64,000 nucleotides of DNA from Myotis daubentonii (Eukaryota; Chordata; Mammalia; Chiroptera; Vespertilionidae). Below the pieces are notes generated by a model that was not told the DNA's origin, did no database searches, and saw only the letters and a program-made list of their open reading frames with translations. The translations under genes and the position numbers were made by a program. Positions 1 to 11,517 of the stretch are shown piece after piece. The stretch covers positions 117,251,033 through 117,315,032 of the forward strand of contig NC_081841.1 of assembly GCF_963259705.1 (NCBI RefSeq), written 5' to 3'. The first letter of the stretch is position 1. Each line of letters opens with the position of its first letter.

Positions 1-460
1 AGGTCAGATAAAGAGCTTCACAGACAAGAAAAAGCTAAAGGAGTTCACCACCACCAAACCAGTATTATATGAAATGCTGAAGGGTATTCTTTAAGAAAAG
101 GAAGAAGTAGAAAAAGGTAAAGATAAAAATTATGAACAACAAAGTGACAACAAATACATATCTATCAACAAGTGAATCTAAAAATCAAGTGAATAAAAAA
201 TCTGATGGACAGAATAAACTGGTGAATATAATAGAATCAAAGGCATAGAAAAGAAGTGGACTGACAACTCTCTGGGGGAACAGGTGTGCGGGGTGCAGGA
301 AGAGACTGGACAAAAATCTTACACCTATGGTCAAGGACAGTCGGGGGTCAGGGGGAATAAAGGCATGGGGTGGGGTGGGAACCGGGTGGAGGGGAGCTAT
401 GGGGGGAAAAAAGAGTAACATCTATAATAATCTGAATAAATATTTAAAAAAAAAGGGGGG
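1..460 (+). mobile_element. 3' end of a HAL1 (half-L1) retrotransposon, cut by the window edge
   Basis: The first 95 bases encode the last ~30 residues of an L1-type ORF1 protein (GQIKSFTD...KLKEF...YEMLKGIL, stop). No ORF2 follows. Instead there is a G-rich 3' UTR and an A-rich tail. The same ORF1 end followed by the same UTR occurs in the two HAL1 copies at 46.8-51.2 kb, so this is the 3' part of a third copy. Its 5' part lies outside the window. Confidence 0.8.
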
Positions 461-469
461 AGACCACAG

Positions 470-690
470 ACAGTACAAGGTCATATGAAGACACAGGCAG
501 AGACTAGCATGATGTAGTTACAAGCCAAGGAGCACCAACGATTGTTGGCAGCCATCAGAAGCTGGAAGGGGTAAGGAATGGAGGGCTTGTGGATAGAGCT
601 CACACCTTCATCTTCTACATCCGTCCTATAAACAAACACTCAGTTCGTGGTAATTTGTTATGGTAGCCCCAGGAAACCAACACAGATCAT
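470..690 (+). mobile_element. MaLR (MLT1-type) LTR fragment
   Basis: The stretch contains 'gcagccatcagaagctgg' and ends with 'gtggtaatttgttatggtagcc', followed by 'ccaggaaaccaacacag'. That order is typical of the 3' half of mammalian MaLR (ERVL-MaLR) LTRs. It is diverged, and the HAL1 above abuts its left side. The family name is from pattern recognition only. Confidence 0.6.
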
Positions 691-1809
691 ACTACTCTAC
701 TTCTTGTATGTATTTTGAAATCTCCATAACTTGCAAAAAATTTTTAATAACATATTCTTCATTTGTGAAGTGAGGCTGTGGCAAGCCTGCGAGGCTCCAG
801 AAAAGCCCTAAAGAAGGAACTAACTGGACTCATGAGTTGAGTTAGAATTATGAACATCCTGTGATGTCCCATCCCCTCCTCTCCCTGAATGCCATGGGCC
901 ATTTGGTCCTATGGGTCCCCTGCTCTCCCTCAAGACCCCTCTCCCACTGGGCTGCTCCTGGTCCTGAGACCCTTATGAGGACTGTCTACCTAAGAGTTTG
1001 CATGGACCATCTAGGTGGCCCCTGCTGTTTCATGCCATCATGTAGATCTCAGGGCACTTGCAGAGGCCTCTCCCTCTCCATTTTCCTGCCTGACTTTTTT
1101 CTTCATAGCCCTGTTCGCACCTGGCATGATAGATCTCTTTCTTACTGCTATCATTCTCCTTCCTGTCAACCTGTGTGCATTATGTAGGATCTTGTCATCT
1201 ATTTTGTGTGACACCAGGGCTCTGAATACATAATAGAGAAGTGGGCAGAGAGGAAGGGCAAAGCAAATGACTGTGGATAGGTCAAGTAAAGATCCCAGAA
1301 TCTCCTGAGCAGCCGTGACCGCGCCCTGACTTCAGATAAAACCTTCCCTAACAAGAGAGCAGGTGGTGTGCACAGCTGGTAGTCTCTAAAGTGTCAATGT
1401 GTCCCTAGTGAATGGAAAGGTGTGCCTGTGTGCTGAAGTAGGCAGAGGGATCCTGGGAAGCACTGACTAGGTCCCATCCTCTGTGTCAGCCCCCGGAGTC
1501 TCATGCTTACTTGGAGCAAATGTGACAGGCCCTGCTACCCATGCCCATCGTCTTCCCAGATGGGCAGCTGAGAAACAGCAGCTCGAACTCTCCCAGGGAC
1601 AGTGCCAAACCGTCCTAATAACTCAAGAGGAAGCCAACATGCTGAGTCTGCTTTGTCCTACACACAATGTCAACACCAGGCCTGAGAATGTCCCCAAGCT
1701 GTCAGGTCCCCAGCTAAGAAGACCCCATGGACATCATCCTTTATACTTACCCTGACATCTGGCCTGTCCAAACCAAACAGAGGCAAATGGGGTGGTGTGG
1801 CACACAGAC
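691..1809. other. Intergenic region 3' of IMP4
   Basis: No convincing coding region is visible. Short open frames on the plus strand (861-1187, 1483-1755) lack recognisable domains and splice context. Bases ~1040-1230 loosely resemble the 3' part of an L2 LINE, but the match is too weak to assert. Confidence 0.4.
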
Positions 1810-1815
1810 TTTATT
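1810..1815 (-). terminator. IMP4: IMP4 polyadenylation signal
   Basis: The plus strand reads TTTATT, which is AATAAA on the minus strand, 54 bases past the IMP4 stop codon (TGA at 1869-1871). The spacing implies a very short 3' UTR and cleavage near position 1790. Confidence 0.75.
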
Positions 1816-1868
1816 CTGACCGCCCCCACCTCCTGGGTCCAAGCCCATATCCTGACAACAGAATGGGC

Positions 1869-4800
1869 TCACTCAGCACTTAGAAAGACCCTCTTGTGTG
1901 CAGTGTTGGTGTAAGGATGCCAACGCCACTCCACATCTGCTGTGGCCTCCTGTTCCAGCGTGCCAAGGCGAATCATGTATACTGGTAGAGGGGAACAGAG
2001 ACATTATCAACTATACAGCCAGCTTTTCCCCACCAACAGACCTGAGATAAAGTCCAAACTCACACTTGAGCTCAAAGCGAGGGCCAACCTCGGTCAGCTC
2101 CACATTGCGGTGGTTGGTCTTCCTGTACACATGGTGTCTGGGGCAAGGGGAGGCAGGGCAGGAGTGAGAGGAGGCAGGAGCAGCTATAGGTCAACAACCA
2201 ATAGTATAGGGGCACAAAGGGCAGGATACAATCCCAGAGCCCAGCCCATGGACACACCGGAAAGAGATGTAGTCATTCTGGTTTGCAAAGGTGATGACCC
2301 GATGGCTGTCTTCTTTGGGCACAGGGAACAGGTAACGAAGTATGTCAGACACCTGGGGCAGAGGGAAGAAAATTGGGGAATGCCCAGCCTGGCATCGCCT
2401 GCCCCCAGCCCTAGTCCCATGATCCCAGACTCACCCGCTTGCCCAGACGGGAGGAGAAGCCATGAATGATGAGGTGAGGTTTGGCCTCTGACACGGTGCC
2501 CAGGTCAGGGATGTCATGCCGCATAAGCACATTGCATAGTGTGAAGTAAGCAGTGGGGCCAAAGGGCAGGTGACTGACAATGAACCCCACTGGTGGGGCC
2601 AGATAGGCTGTCAGAGACTATCTGCTCTCAGATGGCCAACCCGGCAAACACCCTGCTCCCTCCCACCAGCCTTACCAGGTGTGCCACGATGCTCATGGAT
2701 AACTATCAGGTCGGTGACACCATTAGCTTTGCAGGCTCGCACCAGTGCCCCCACTTCATGTCGGCCACGGTTCATGCGCTGGGCACCGGGAAACACCAAC
2801 TTCAGCTCCTGCACGTGTACACACACTAGTTAGGACTCAGGCCACTGGTACCTGAGCATCTTCCACTCCCTGCTTCTTTTGATACCTTTGCAAACATCTT
2901 GAGGCGTGAACTGGGGTCTCGGGAAGTCGTGATCATGACCTTGGGATCCTCAACCCCTGCCCATCGATATTCATCATCCACATGATTGGTCACACCTGTC
3001 AGATGCATGAGGGGCAAGAACATGAGATTATCTTGGGAAGTGAAATACTAACTTGGGAGTGGCAGAATCCATTCAGAGCTGCACCATCTGACAATATCTT
3101 CAGTGATAGGATGCTCCACACCCACACTGGGCAATAGGGTGGCACCAAGCCATATTGGCTACAAGCACAAGTTTAATGCAGAACTGAATTTTCTAATTTG
3201 ATTTAATTTCACTCATTTAAGCTGTATTAATCACACAGGGCTAATGGCTATTGTGTTAGCGTAAGTACAGATTCTAATAAGGCCAAAGGTAACAGACTCC
3301 TATTTCTTCTAACAAATATTTACATCATTTGTGATTCCTTTCAGATGTGTTGAATAACACAATGAGTAAAACATTTGGGTGCCAATGAAATGCTAAGAGC
3401 TCGGGAAATGGCAGTGAACATAATGGACACTATCCTGTCCCAGCAAAATTCACATTCCAGTGAGGGAGACCAAAGCAAAACAGAGAGTAAGTTGGGTGGT
3501 ATCACATGTGTCTCTAATTGGAATTGGGAGCACTCAGGACGAGCTCCTCTGAGTAGCCATCAGGGCAGAACCATGAAGACTCTGGGGCACAGTTCCAGGA
3601 ACATGAGTCGCAGAGCCTTTCCTCAAGGTGTCTGAGGAAAGATATGGAGGCCAGTGGGCCCCAGTGTTGGGGAAGGTCACCTTCACCACCAGCGTCGTCA
3701 AACTCCAGGGAACCATGTAAGGCCAAAGCCTCCCTACGTAACTCCGTGGGGATCAGGCGGTTCTCTGCAGGGGAAAGACAGAGGGATAAGTGAGATATAC
3801 AGATGAAGGTCTCAGTTAATACAACACTATGGCTTACAAACCTGATGGAAAAAATACCTTTCTTACTCCTTTCTGAGCAGAGATGATACTGGGGGGGTGA
3901 GAGGTTGGGGACTATTTCTATCTACTTGCTAACCTGTTAACAATGGTTATAGGAAACAATTTGCTACAGGTCCTAAGTCTCATGGCTTGAAGGTTTTTAG
4001 ACTGCTCTTTCTGTATAAAGGTGGACCAGAAATCCTGAAACCCTCTGACAACAAAGCTGCTAATCATGATGCTCTAGGTCAGAAGTTTCCTCTGTGAACT
4101 AAAGCTTGACCTGGCATAGGGGCTGGGCTGTGGGAACATCCACCTTGGGAGTATAGGGCTATACATGACTGTGCTCCTGGAACCAGCACTTGTTAGCGTG
4201 CCCTGGTGGAATTCTTGCACATGGAAGATACTCACCTGAAGGAAATCTCCACTATACTCAACGGATTTTAGAAACAATGCTGAACAAAAACATAAAACTG
4301 CCAAAGAATACATATAACCTAATACTACCTTTAAAACTAAAAATCAACCAATATGATTTAGGGATACAAATAAGTACCATATAAGCACACATAAAAAAAC
4401 CAAGGAAACAGTTTATTTTTAAACAATATTCAATACTGTGGTTACCTAAGTTGTGGAAAATATTCCTGAATTTCAATACAGGGGTGGACAAAACTAGGTT
4501 TATAGTTGCATTGTAACATTCTTTGAGTTAATAAAGCTATTGTAATAATAACTTGAATGTCTTTCCATACAAAAAAATGTAAACCTACTTTTGCCAACCC
4601 ATGTATACTGACTACTTTCCATTTCTTAAGATGGGCGGATAGATTACAGTTGTTTAACATTATGCTTAACATAAACATACACACACATATGTATATGTAG
4701 ATATGTATATATCTAACGACTAGGAACATCTAAGTAATTTAAAATAATCAGATACTGAGTTGGTGTACCTTCAGATAAGAAACAAAGCTTCACAAGAACT

Positions 4801-5623
4801 AACACAACTGGGTGAATAAATATGTCATTTTTAATCAGACATGTGTGACAAACTCTTCATTAGTATGGCAAATGTAAAGTGGGGAAAACATTGCAAAATT
4901 AGACTCTAATTTACAACACAACTAAAATTAAATTATATACGGATTAACAGTTTAAAAATGCAAGGGACTCATAATACCACTAAAAGACAGCAAGATATGC
5001 TTTAGTACCTGGTACAAAAGAAGATAACGAGATGAAAAACTACGGGGAGTGGAACGTCTACAAGGACCATAGGGATAATTTTAAATTTGAGAAGAACTAG
5101 ACACACTGTAAGCAAAATTAATAGACAAGCTGTAAAATCTCTATACTGTAGCATAGATGACAAGTAATTCATACCATCATCTGGAGGAGCACTTGCAAGC
5201 AACAGAAAGACCCAGCAGGCAAAGAAAATGACCAGTAAATACTTGAAAAGATGCCCAACTATACTACCAAAGAAATGCTAATTAAGTCACTTGGTTTTCC
5301 TATTGGGTTTTAAAATGCAAACCCGCAGTCTCTCTAAGGCTGGGTGACGCCGCCGGGCAGCGGGGACCATACCTTCGAGCGCGCGCCGCACCTTCTCCTT
5401 CCTCTCGTAGGCGGCGCGCTGCGCCTCCTCGCGGGCCTTGCGGTAGAGGTACTCGCGGCGAAGGCGCGCCTCACGGCGCAACTAGGGAACAGCGTGTCGG
5501 GTGAGCGCCTTTCTCCATGCACGCTCGGCCCCGGGGGACCACTCATCCCGAGCCCACAGACCTCATCCCCAGCCCTCCGCGAACCCCCAACCTCCAAAAC
5601 AGAAGCTCAAACATCCCTACCAT
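1869..5623 (-). CDS. IMP4: IMP4, U3 small nucleolar ribonucleoprotein (Brix domain)
   Basis: IMP4 is a nucleolar protein. It forms the IMP3-IMP4-MPP10 subcomplex of the U3 snoRNP and is needed for early cleavages that release 18S rRNA. Nine coding exons can be read on the minus strand: 5621-5623 (ATG only), 5373-5481, 3681-3764, 2886-2995, 2676-2808, 2435-2589, 2258-2352, 2064-2137 and 1869-1981. All introns are GT/AG and the phases join without a break. The total is 876 nt, or 291 residues plus stop, which is the usual mammalian length. The N-terminus is very basic ([20 protein letters not shown]). The Brix domain follows, including [33 protein letters not shown] and [15 protein letters not shown], and the protein ends [10 protein letters not shown]...RVFLSAE. 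Exon 1 contributes only the initiator ATG, directly followed by GTAGGG; TTG at 5481 is codon 2 (Leu), not a start. The frame is intact and the gene looks functional. Confidence 0.96.
3365..3480 (+). mobile_element. L2-like LINE fragment in IMP4 intron
   Basis: 'gctaagagctcgggaaatgg' and 'cacattccagtgagggagac' follow the diagnostic order of ancient L2 sequence (size/time phrase, then 'cattctagtgggggagaca'). It lies in the intron between coding exons 3 and 4 of IMP4. It is a short, old fragment. Confidence 0.45.
3765..5372 (-). other. IMP4 intron 2
   Basis: A 1.6-kb intron between coding exons 2 and 3, with GT at 5371-5372 and AG at 3765-3766 read on the minus strand. It is AT-rich and contains a short CA/TA-rich stretch near 4680. 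No repeat family or small RNA was recognised. Confidence 0.7.
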
Positions 5624-6540
5624 CCTGGGCGCCGCTCCCACGTGGGTTTAGGAGAATCTGCAAGAGCTGCCGGCACTACGCAGCCCTCGCTTCCGCCCTC
5701 AACCAAGAAAGGGGTAGAGGTTCACTAAACGCTGCTGATGGGAGTCACAAGGCGATTGGCCAGCCCAGAAGCGCATGCTCACTGGAGCTACCAATAGGCA
5801 GAGGATATGTCAAGATGTTAGGCGGCCTGGGGCTGCCATTAATAAAGATGTCTTCTTTGGCTTCACCATTTGTCGCGGCTGTGCAGAATGCCCAAATTGA
5901 AGATGATGTACCTCTAATTATTATGCCATTGGCGGCTTGAAATAGTGCAGCAGCTGTAAAGCCAGCACAACGGTAGGCCGCAGGATCGATTAACAGCTTC
6001 TTTTGGAATTAAATCTAAAGCCGTTTCTCCCTTAAAATGGTTGCTACGCCTCCTACCTTCGCCACAGCAATAGCCCTACTTTTAAAATGCAGCCGCTTCC
6101 AGAAGCGACTCGGAACCCCACAGCTCTCGCCAACTTTTCGGTTGGCTTATTCGCTTCGGATGCTAAGCGCAGAAAGCGACTACTCGGTTCCAATGCTGTT
6201 GCTCTGAGGACGCTTGCCCTTAGAAGCCGAGACTCCCACGGCTTTCAACCCCACGGCTTCCACTACGTGATCGCTGGGTCCACAGCGACGGCCGATCTCG
6301 AACGTCCATTGGCTACACTACCGGCACGGTGAGCGGTGATTGGGCGACCTAGAAGGAGACTGGCTCCAGATTAGAGCGCGGTGGGCCATGGCCGCAGCCG
6401 ATTTACGGGCGGAGCTGGACTCGCTGCTGCTGCAGCTGCTCTGGGACCTGGAAGAGCTGGAGTCAAAGCGGGTGGCGCTTAACGCCCGGGTGGAGGAGGT
6501 GGGAGCCAGGGGCGGGCGGGCGGGGGGTCACGCCGAGATA
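5344..6540. promoter_or_regulatory. Bidirectional CpG-rich promoter of IMP4 and CCDC115
   Basis: The two start codons point away from each other (ATG at 5623 on minus, ATG at 6388 on plus), 764 bases apart. CpG is dense at both ends (about 5344-5560 and 6060-6540), unlike the rest of the window. CCAAT boxes are visible: ATTGG at 5755-5759, 6308-6312 and 6339-6343, and CCAAT at 5791-5795. No TATA box is evident near either start. This fits a divergent housekeeping promoter. Exact transcription start sites cannot be read from sequence alone. Confidence 0.75.
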
Positions 6541-9500
6541 AACCGAGTTTTACTGATCCTCTCTCTTTCCGCAGGGCTGGCTTTCGCTCTCCAAAGCTCG
6601 CTATGCCATGGGTGCCAAGTCGGTAGGGCCCCTGCAGTATGCCTCCCGCATGGAGCCCCAGGTCTGCGTCTGCACCAGGTGAGGAGCCTTGCCTGCTGAA
6701 TCGGGTGGGTGGGGAATGCGCAGGGTGGGGCTGTCAAAGATCCATCCTCCCTTCTCTTTCTTAAGCGAGGCGCAAAATGGACTCCAGAAGTTTCGTGTGG
6801 TAAGAGCCGGTGCCCAGAGTCCAGAGGAGGTGGGGCCCCGTGAAGCAGGTGAGCCCCGCTTCCCATCAGGGACCCCTCCCGATGTCAAAGACAAAGTACA
6901 ATTAAGGAGGTGATTTTGTTCAAGTTGCTTTGATAGAGCGCCCCAGATTTGAAGATCAAAATGTCTCAGCATAGTGGTTTTGGCCTTAGACTTTTATAGG
7001 GAGAAATAGGTGAAGTCTTTTACAGTTGGGATTGATTTGTAGTTACAGGAAGTCTCAGTCAGTTGGAAAGAAAATGTTTATCTCTTTCAGAAGGACAAAC
7101 TTTCAATCTCAGCTAGTCATTCATAAAGAACAGGGAGTTGGAGCGTCTGTCTGACCTTTCAGCATGTTCAGGCAAAATGGGAAAGTTCAGTTGTGGAAGC
7201 CACAACCTGCACGGCTAGAGTTCAGGATCTGGGAAGGGCCACGCACAAATGAGGAGACTAGACAAGAAATAAGAATTTGGAAATCATGAGGGTCTGGCGG
7301 AGAACCGCTCTCTAGTGGAAAGGCTTCACTGGGTCCCAGGCCCTGTTAGATTTTATTTAATTTTAGAACACACATCTTGCCCTTAGTCAGGCAGGCAATC
7401 TTAAAGGTCAGTAAATATTAGTAAATATTTACTTTGAGACTATTACATCAGGAAATTGCTTGAGCCAGCATTGTCTCAACAGAACAATTGGTGCATAGCT
7501 TTTAGCCCTTGCCAAAGCTCAAGATCCATCAGCCTTCTGGGTTCCCTGTTTGCACTTTCATGATAGTGTAGACTAGAGGTTCTCAACCTGTGGGTCGCGA
7601 CCCCTTTGGGGGTCGAACGCCCTTTCACAAGGGTCGCCTAAGACCATCGGAAAACATATATAATTACATATTGTTTTTGTGATTAGTCACTATGCTTTAA
7701 TTATGTTTAATTTGTAGCAATTGAAATTGGGGGTCACCACAACACGAGGAACTGTATTAAAGGGTTGCGGCATTAGGAAGGTTGAGAACCACTGGTGTAG
7801 ACAATGGATAGCTTCCAGCAGTCAGTGTATGACTTTGTCTAAACAAGGGTTGGTTTTATGAGAGTCTTGAGAATGCATGGACAGTCTCACATTTGAATCA
7901 CAAGTGGGGAACGGTGGTTTTTTTGTGGTAAGCTGTTTTTTGGATCTTAAAAGGTTGCAGAGATTTTGCAACCATCAGTATTTCCCAGGATCATGAGCTC
8001 AGAGTTCAACATTGTCACCCAGAAGTTAAGGGCCAGGTAATAAGATTCCAACTTCTACCCTTTCTTTCTCCAGCTCTTCGAAGGCGCAAGGGCCTTACCA
8101 GGATTCCAGAGCCCGAGGTCTTCTCAGCCTCCCCAAACCCTCTGAACTGGTTTGGAATCCTGGTTCCACATAGCCTAAGGCAAGCCCAAGCCAGCTTCCA
8201 GGAGGGTGAGTGGACTCTGCCAGTTGACAGTGTGGCTCTAAGCCAAAATTGGACCCTCTAATGCCAGGACTGGGATTAGTCTACAAAGGGTTTTGCAGGT
8301 TTTCTCCATTGCATACTTTTGTTGCATGCCTGCTGTTTTTTCTGAAAGCATTTACAGCATCTTGGCAGTGTTCTAGGCTCATGATCAGTGCTGGGATACA
8401 GCAGGAAATGAAAGGGACAAATATCCTCATAGAATGTTATACTATTGAGGGGAGAAAGACAACCTGCAAATAAGTAAGTAATGAAAATTGTTATGCAAAA
8501 ATAAGATAGGGTGTTGTAGATGAAGTGGGACAGGAATGGTCTAGGGGAACTGTTTTATGAAGGTGATCTGGGGGAACAGTGTTCTAAACAGAGGGGCCAA
8601 CTGGGGTGAAAAGGCAAGATTGTGTGGGCCATTGCAGAGAAGAGGCCAGTGGACTAGAGTTGGTGCAGCAGAGAGAGCCAGGAGCTGTGGTTAGAGGGCT
8701 TTAGGCTCCGATAATTTGATGGCTGAATAGGCCCTGTTGAGGACTTTGGGAGTAATGGGGTAGACTTGCAGCCTGACAGGAATCCAGTGGATTCTGCGTG
8801 GGAACAGATGAGCAGAGGTATTAAGTAGCCACCAGGGTGCAGCCAGGCTTAAGATGAAGGTAGAGGTTGGTACATACTAGATCTCAAGGCCTCCCTTTTA
8901 CTTTTTTATGGCTTTCCCAGAATTTATGAGAATCATCTGGCAATTTTATCTTGACAAGTCCCAAGACTACTGACTTTCTCTGTCTTTTGAGAAAAACTCC
9001 CTCTACTCTCCTCCTCCAAATGACTGACTTCTTTGTTTGGTGGGCAAGATAAACTCCCCCTTCTCTCCCCTTCCCTTCCCCCTCCTTTTCTGCATTCTTT
9101 GGTTAGGAAGGAGAGATATTAACCATCTGTTCTCAAGTGTCCTTGGCTGGGAAAGATAAGATCTTGCTGCAGACTAGCTGCAAGTTGCCCAAGCTGTTTG
9201 GCCTTTTTTAATTTTCTTGTCTCAGTTTCCTCCTGCACGGGAATCTTCTTAGCTTCTTAATATCCTTCTATAGAACCCCCCAGGATTTGCTGACAAATCA
9301 ATTTGGGAATAAGGGAAGGATAGGAGTGAAGGATGAGCCCACTGGCTAGCCAGGAATCCTGGGAGGATGGAGCTGCCCTCACCAGGTGTGGGAGGAATGC
9401 AAAGCACCAGCTGAAAGGGTATGGTTGTGTTCCTAGTGGTGGAGATTCTGTGGTCAGTTGCACACATGCATCTGGAGTTTGGAAGAGGCTTCAGCTGGAG

Positions 9501-10369
9501 AGAGATTTCAGAGCCCACTACATAATTCTGGTATTTAAATTCCTAAGTTTCTGACACATGTAGCATTAAAGCTAAGATGGAGTAAAATCAGCAGGTGGAC
9601 AGGAAGTGAAGGAGAGGAAGGGGGGAACCATTAGAGGAGACTGAGAAGCAGTAGTGAAGCAGGAGTAATACCTAGAGGGTGAGGTGTCCCAGAAGCCAAA
9701 AGGAGAATGTGTTTCCTGGATGGAGTTGATCAGATGTGTGGCCAGCTCTGCTGCTGGATAGGTAGGCTGAAGACAGGACTGGCCAGTGCGTTGGTTGGCA
9801 TGGAGGCCCAGAGGATTTGGCAGCAGCTATTCCAGCAGAGGCATCAAGCAGAAGCCACCTAAATGTGGATCCAGAGTGTGGAATACTGTTGGAGGCAGAG
9901 AAAACAGGTGGAAGGAGTGAGGGTGAAAGCCGCGAGGGACTGTGGTAATGGAGAAAAGAAGGAAGAAAATAAGAGCATGAGACAGTGTGTGTAATGATCT
10001 GTGGATTATTAGTTCCTGGTGGGTGATAGAAGGGGGTCAAGAAAGTCTTTTGAAGAGGTGACATTTTAGCAAAGACCTGAAGAAGGTGAGGGTATGGGTC
10101 CAGTGAGGTTTGGAGCAGCCATTACAAGAGTGTACCTGGAATGTTTTAGGAATAATAGAGGCCTAGCGCCTTTCCAATGCCTGGGAATGCCCAGATTCCC
10201 TTAAGTCATGCGTCACACTACAGATACCATGGTGACAATTTCTCCCCTTCCTCTAGGCCTGCAGCTGGCTGTAGATATGGCCAGTCTCCAGATCCACATC
10301 AACTGGGGTCGAAGCCAGCTTCGAGGGCTCCAGGAGAAACTCAAGCAGCTTGAGCTTGGGGCTGCCTAA
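6388..10369 (+). CDS. CCDC115: CCDC115, V-ATPase assembly factor (Vma22 homologue)
   Basis: CCDC115 acts with TMEM199 in the ER-Golgi region in assembly of the vacuolar H+-ATPase V0 sector; in humans its loss causes a glycosylation disorder. Five coding exons are read: 6388-6498, 6575-6678, 6766-6848, 8074-8205 and 10257-10369. All have GT/AG junctions and continuous phase. The total is 543 nt, or 180 residues plus stop, the normal mammalian length. The N-terminal helix ([20 protein letters not shown]) and C-terminal helix ([18 protein letters not shown]) are the coiled-coil parts. Between them are [20 protein letters not shown] and [20 protein letters not shown]. An in-frame upstream ATG exists at 6340, but 6388 has the better context (gccATGg) and gives the family length. 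The promoter is shared with IMP4. Intron 3 holds a SPIN element and intron 4 an L2 fragment. No AATAAA is visible shortly after the stop. Confidence 0.96.
7574..7794 (+). mobile_element. SPIN-type hAT MITE in CCDC115 intron 3
   Basis: This 221-bp non-autonomous hAT element starts 'tagaggttctcaacctgtgg' (canonical CAG end mutated to TAG) and ends 'aggttgagaaccactg', giving inverted termini. It contains 'gtcgcgacccctttgggggt' and 'ggggtcaccacaacacgagg', both characteristic of the SPIN family. A perfect 8-bp target duplication, gtgtagac, flanks it at 7566-7573 and 7795-7802. SPIN elements are known from several tetrapods through horizontal transfer. Confidence 0.9.
8320..8640 (+). mobile_element. 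L2 LINE fragment in CCDC115 intron 4
   Basis: The order 'gtgttctaggctcatgatca', 'gctgggatacagcaggaaat' and then a stretch on tonnage/size increments matches the conserved core of L2 3' ends ('ctgttctaggc...gctggggatacagcagtgaa'). It is old and diverged. A second L2-like stretch ('gacattttagcaaagacctg') lies at about 10055-10100 in the same intron. The remainder of intron 4 (8206-10256) shows no recognisable gene. Confidence 0.5.
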
Positions 10370-11517
10370 CCTGTGGCCACAGAAGAAGACCATGAGTTCA
10401 GTTGTTCTTTGATGTGGTTGCTTTATCTCAGGCCTTCTTCCTTCACAGCTTGCTCGGCCCCTACCACTACCACCCCATCCCAGACAGCTAATCACCCCAC
10501 CTTAAAATTTTTTTGTCTGCTGTTTCCAACTTTGTTATATGTGAAAGTTTAAAGAGGCAAACTGAGTAATGTTCAAAGTCACTACTATGAAACCACTTCC
10601 AGTCCTTGTTCTAGGACACACTCATATGGGGAGGGTCAAAGCTGTTAGGTTAGTTTATATTAGGGAGCAACAGAGCAATCTCATGCATAAATCACTGCAG
10701 AAGAAGTAGTGCATAGCTAGTGGCAGAAAGGACAAGAAGTAGGTGCTTCAGTTTCACTAGATCCTCAAAACTGATTTTGATGGAAAGAAAAAAAGATACA
10801 TGGCTAGCAGATCAGGAGAATGATTTCACATTGATAACAAACACAATTACCTGCATACATGGGCAGCCCTTGGCAGGTTTTAAGCCAAAAAGTAAAAAAG
10901 ATCTAACCTAGATTTTCAAATGAACTATAGGAAGAGACCTTTCAGGTTTTGAAACACCTGCCTTCTGTCTTTTCAGTAGTGAGGCTGAACCTTTTGTAAT
11001 TTGTTAAAAGGCCAATTGTATTTGCTATTCTGGGAACTCTGTCCTTATTTCGTTTTCCTACTGGGTTGTGGATATTTTTCACAGTTTTTAAAGAGCTAAT
11101 TTTTATGCTTGGGGAAAATTGGTCCATGGTTCACAATATGAGTGATTTTCCTAGTTTGTTTTTTAACTTTATGGTGTTTTTTTTTTTAATGTTTTTTTAA
11201 AAAATAACTTTATTGTAAAATAAAACATATTACATTATAGAACCACACAGAATAATTGAAAAGCTTAATGAATAATTAAGGTGAAAGCTATAGTAACTAT
11301 CACCCAACTTGTGTTTCTTAGCCTGTTTTGTTTTACATTTTATTTTTTCATCACCATTTATCCCCATATACCCTCTTCCAACCTCTTCCTCCCCGCTGCA
11401 ATCACCACACTGTTGACCCTGTCCATAAGTTCTCCTTTCTTTTTCTCAATCCCTTCATCCCCCACTTCAGCCAGAGCTTCAGTTTCACTAGTAGTGATCT
11501 AATCACATTCCCTGGTT
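10370..11517. other. 3' flank of CCDC115
   Basis: This includes the likely CCDC115 3' UTR, but no clear AATAAA is seen before ~11.2 kb. Bases ~11160-11517 are T-rich and resemble a decayed LINE or LTR tail ('ccccatataccctcttccaa'). I cannot assign a family. Confidence 0.35.

Noticed and set aside
1942..2469. 175-residue plus-strand open frame
   Set aside because: It is antisense to IMP4 exons 6-9 and their introns; the minus-strand exons have clear splice sites and a known protein.
5344..5940. 198-residue plus-strand open frame
   Set aside because: Antisense to IMP4 exon 2 and the promoter; the openness reflects CpG-rich composition.
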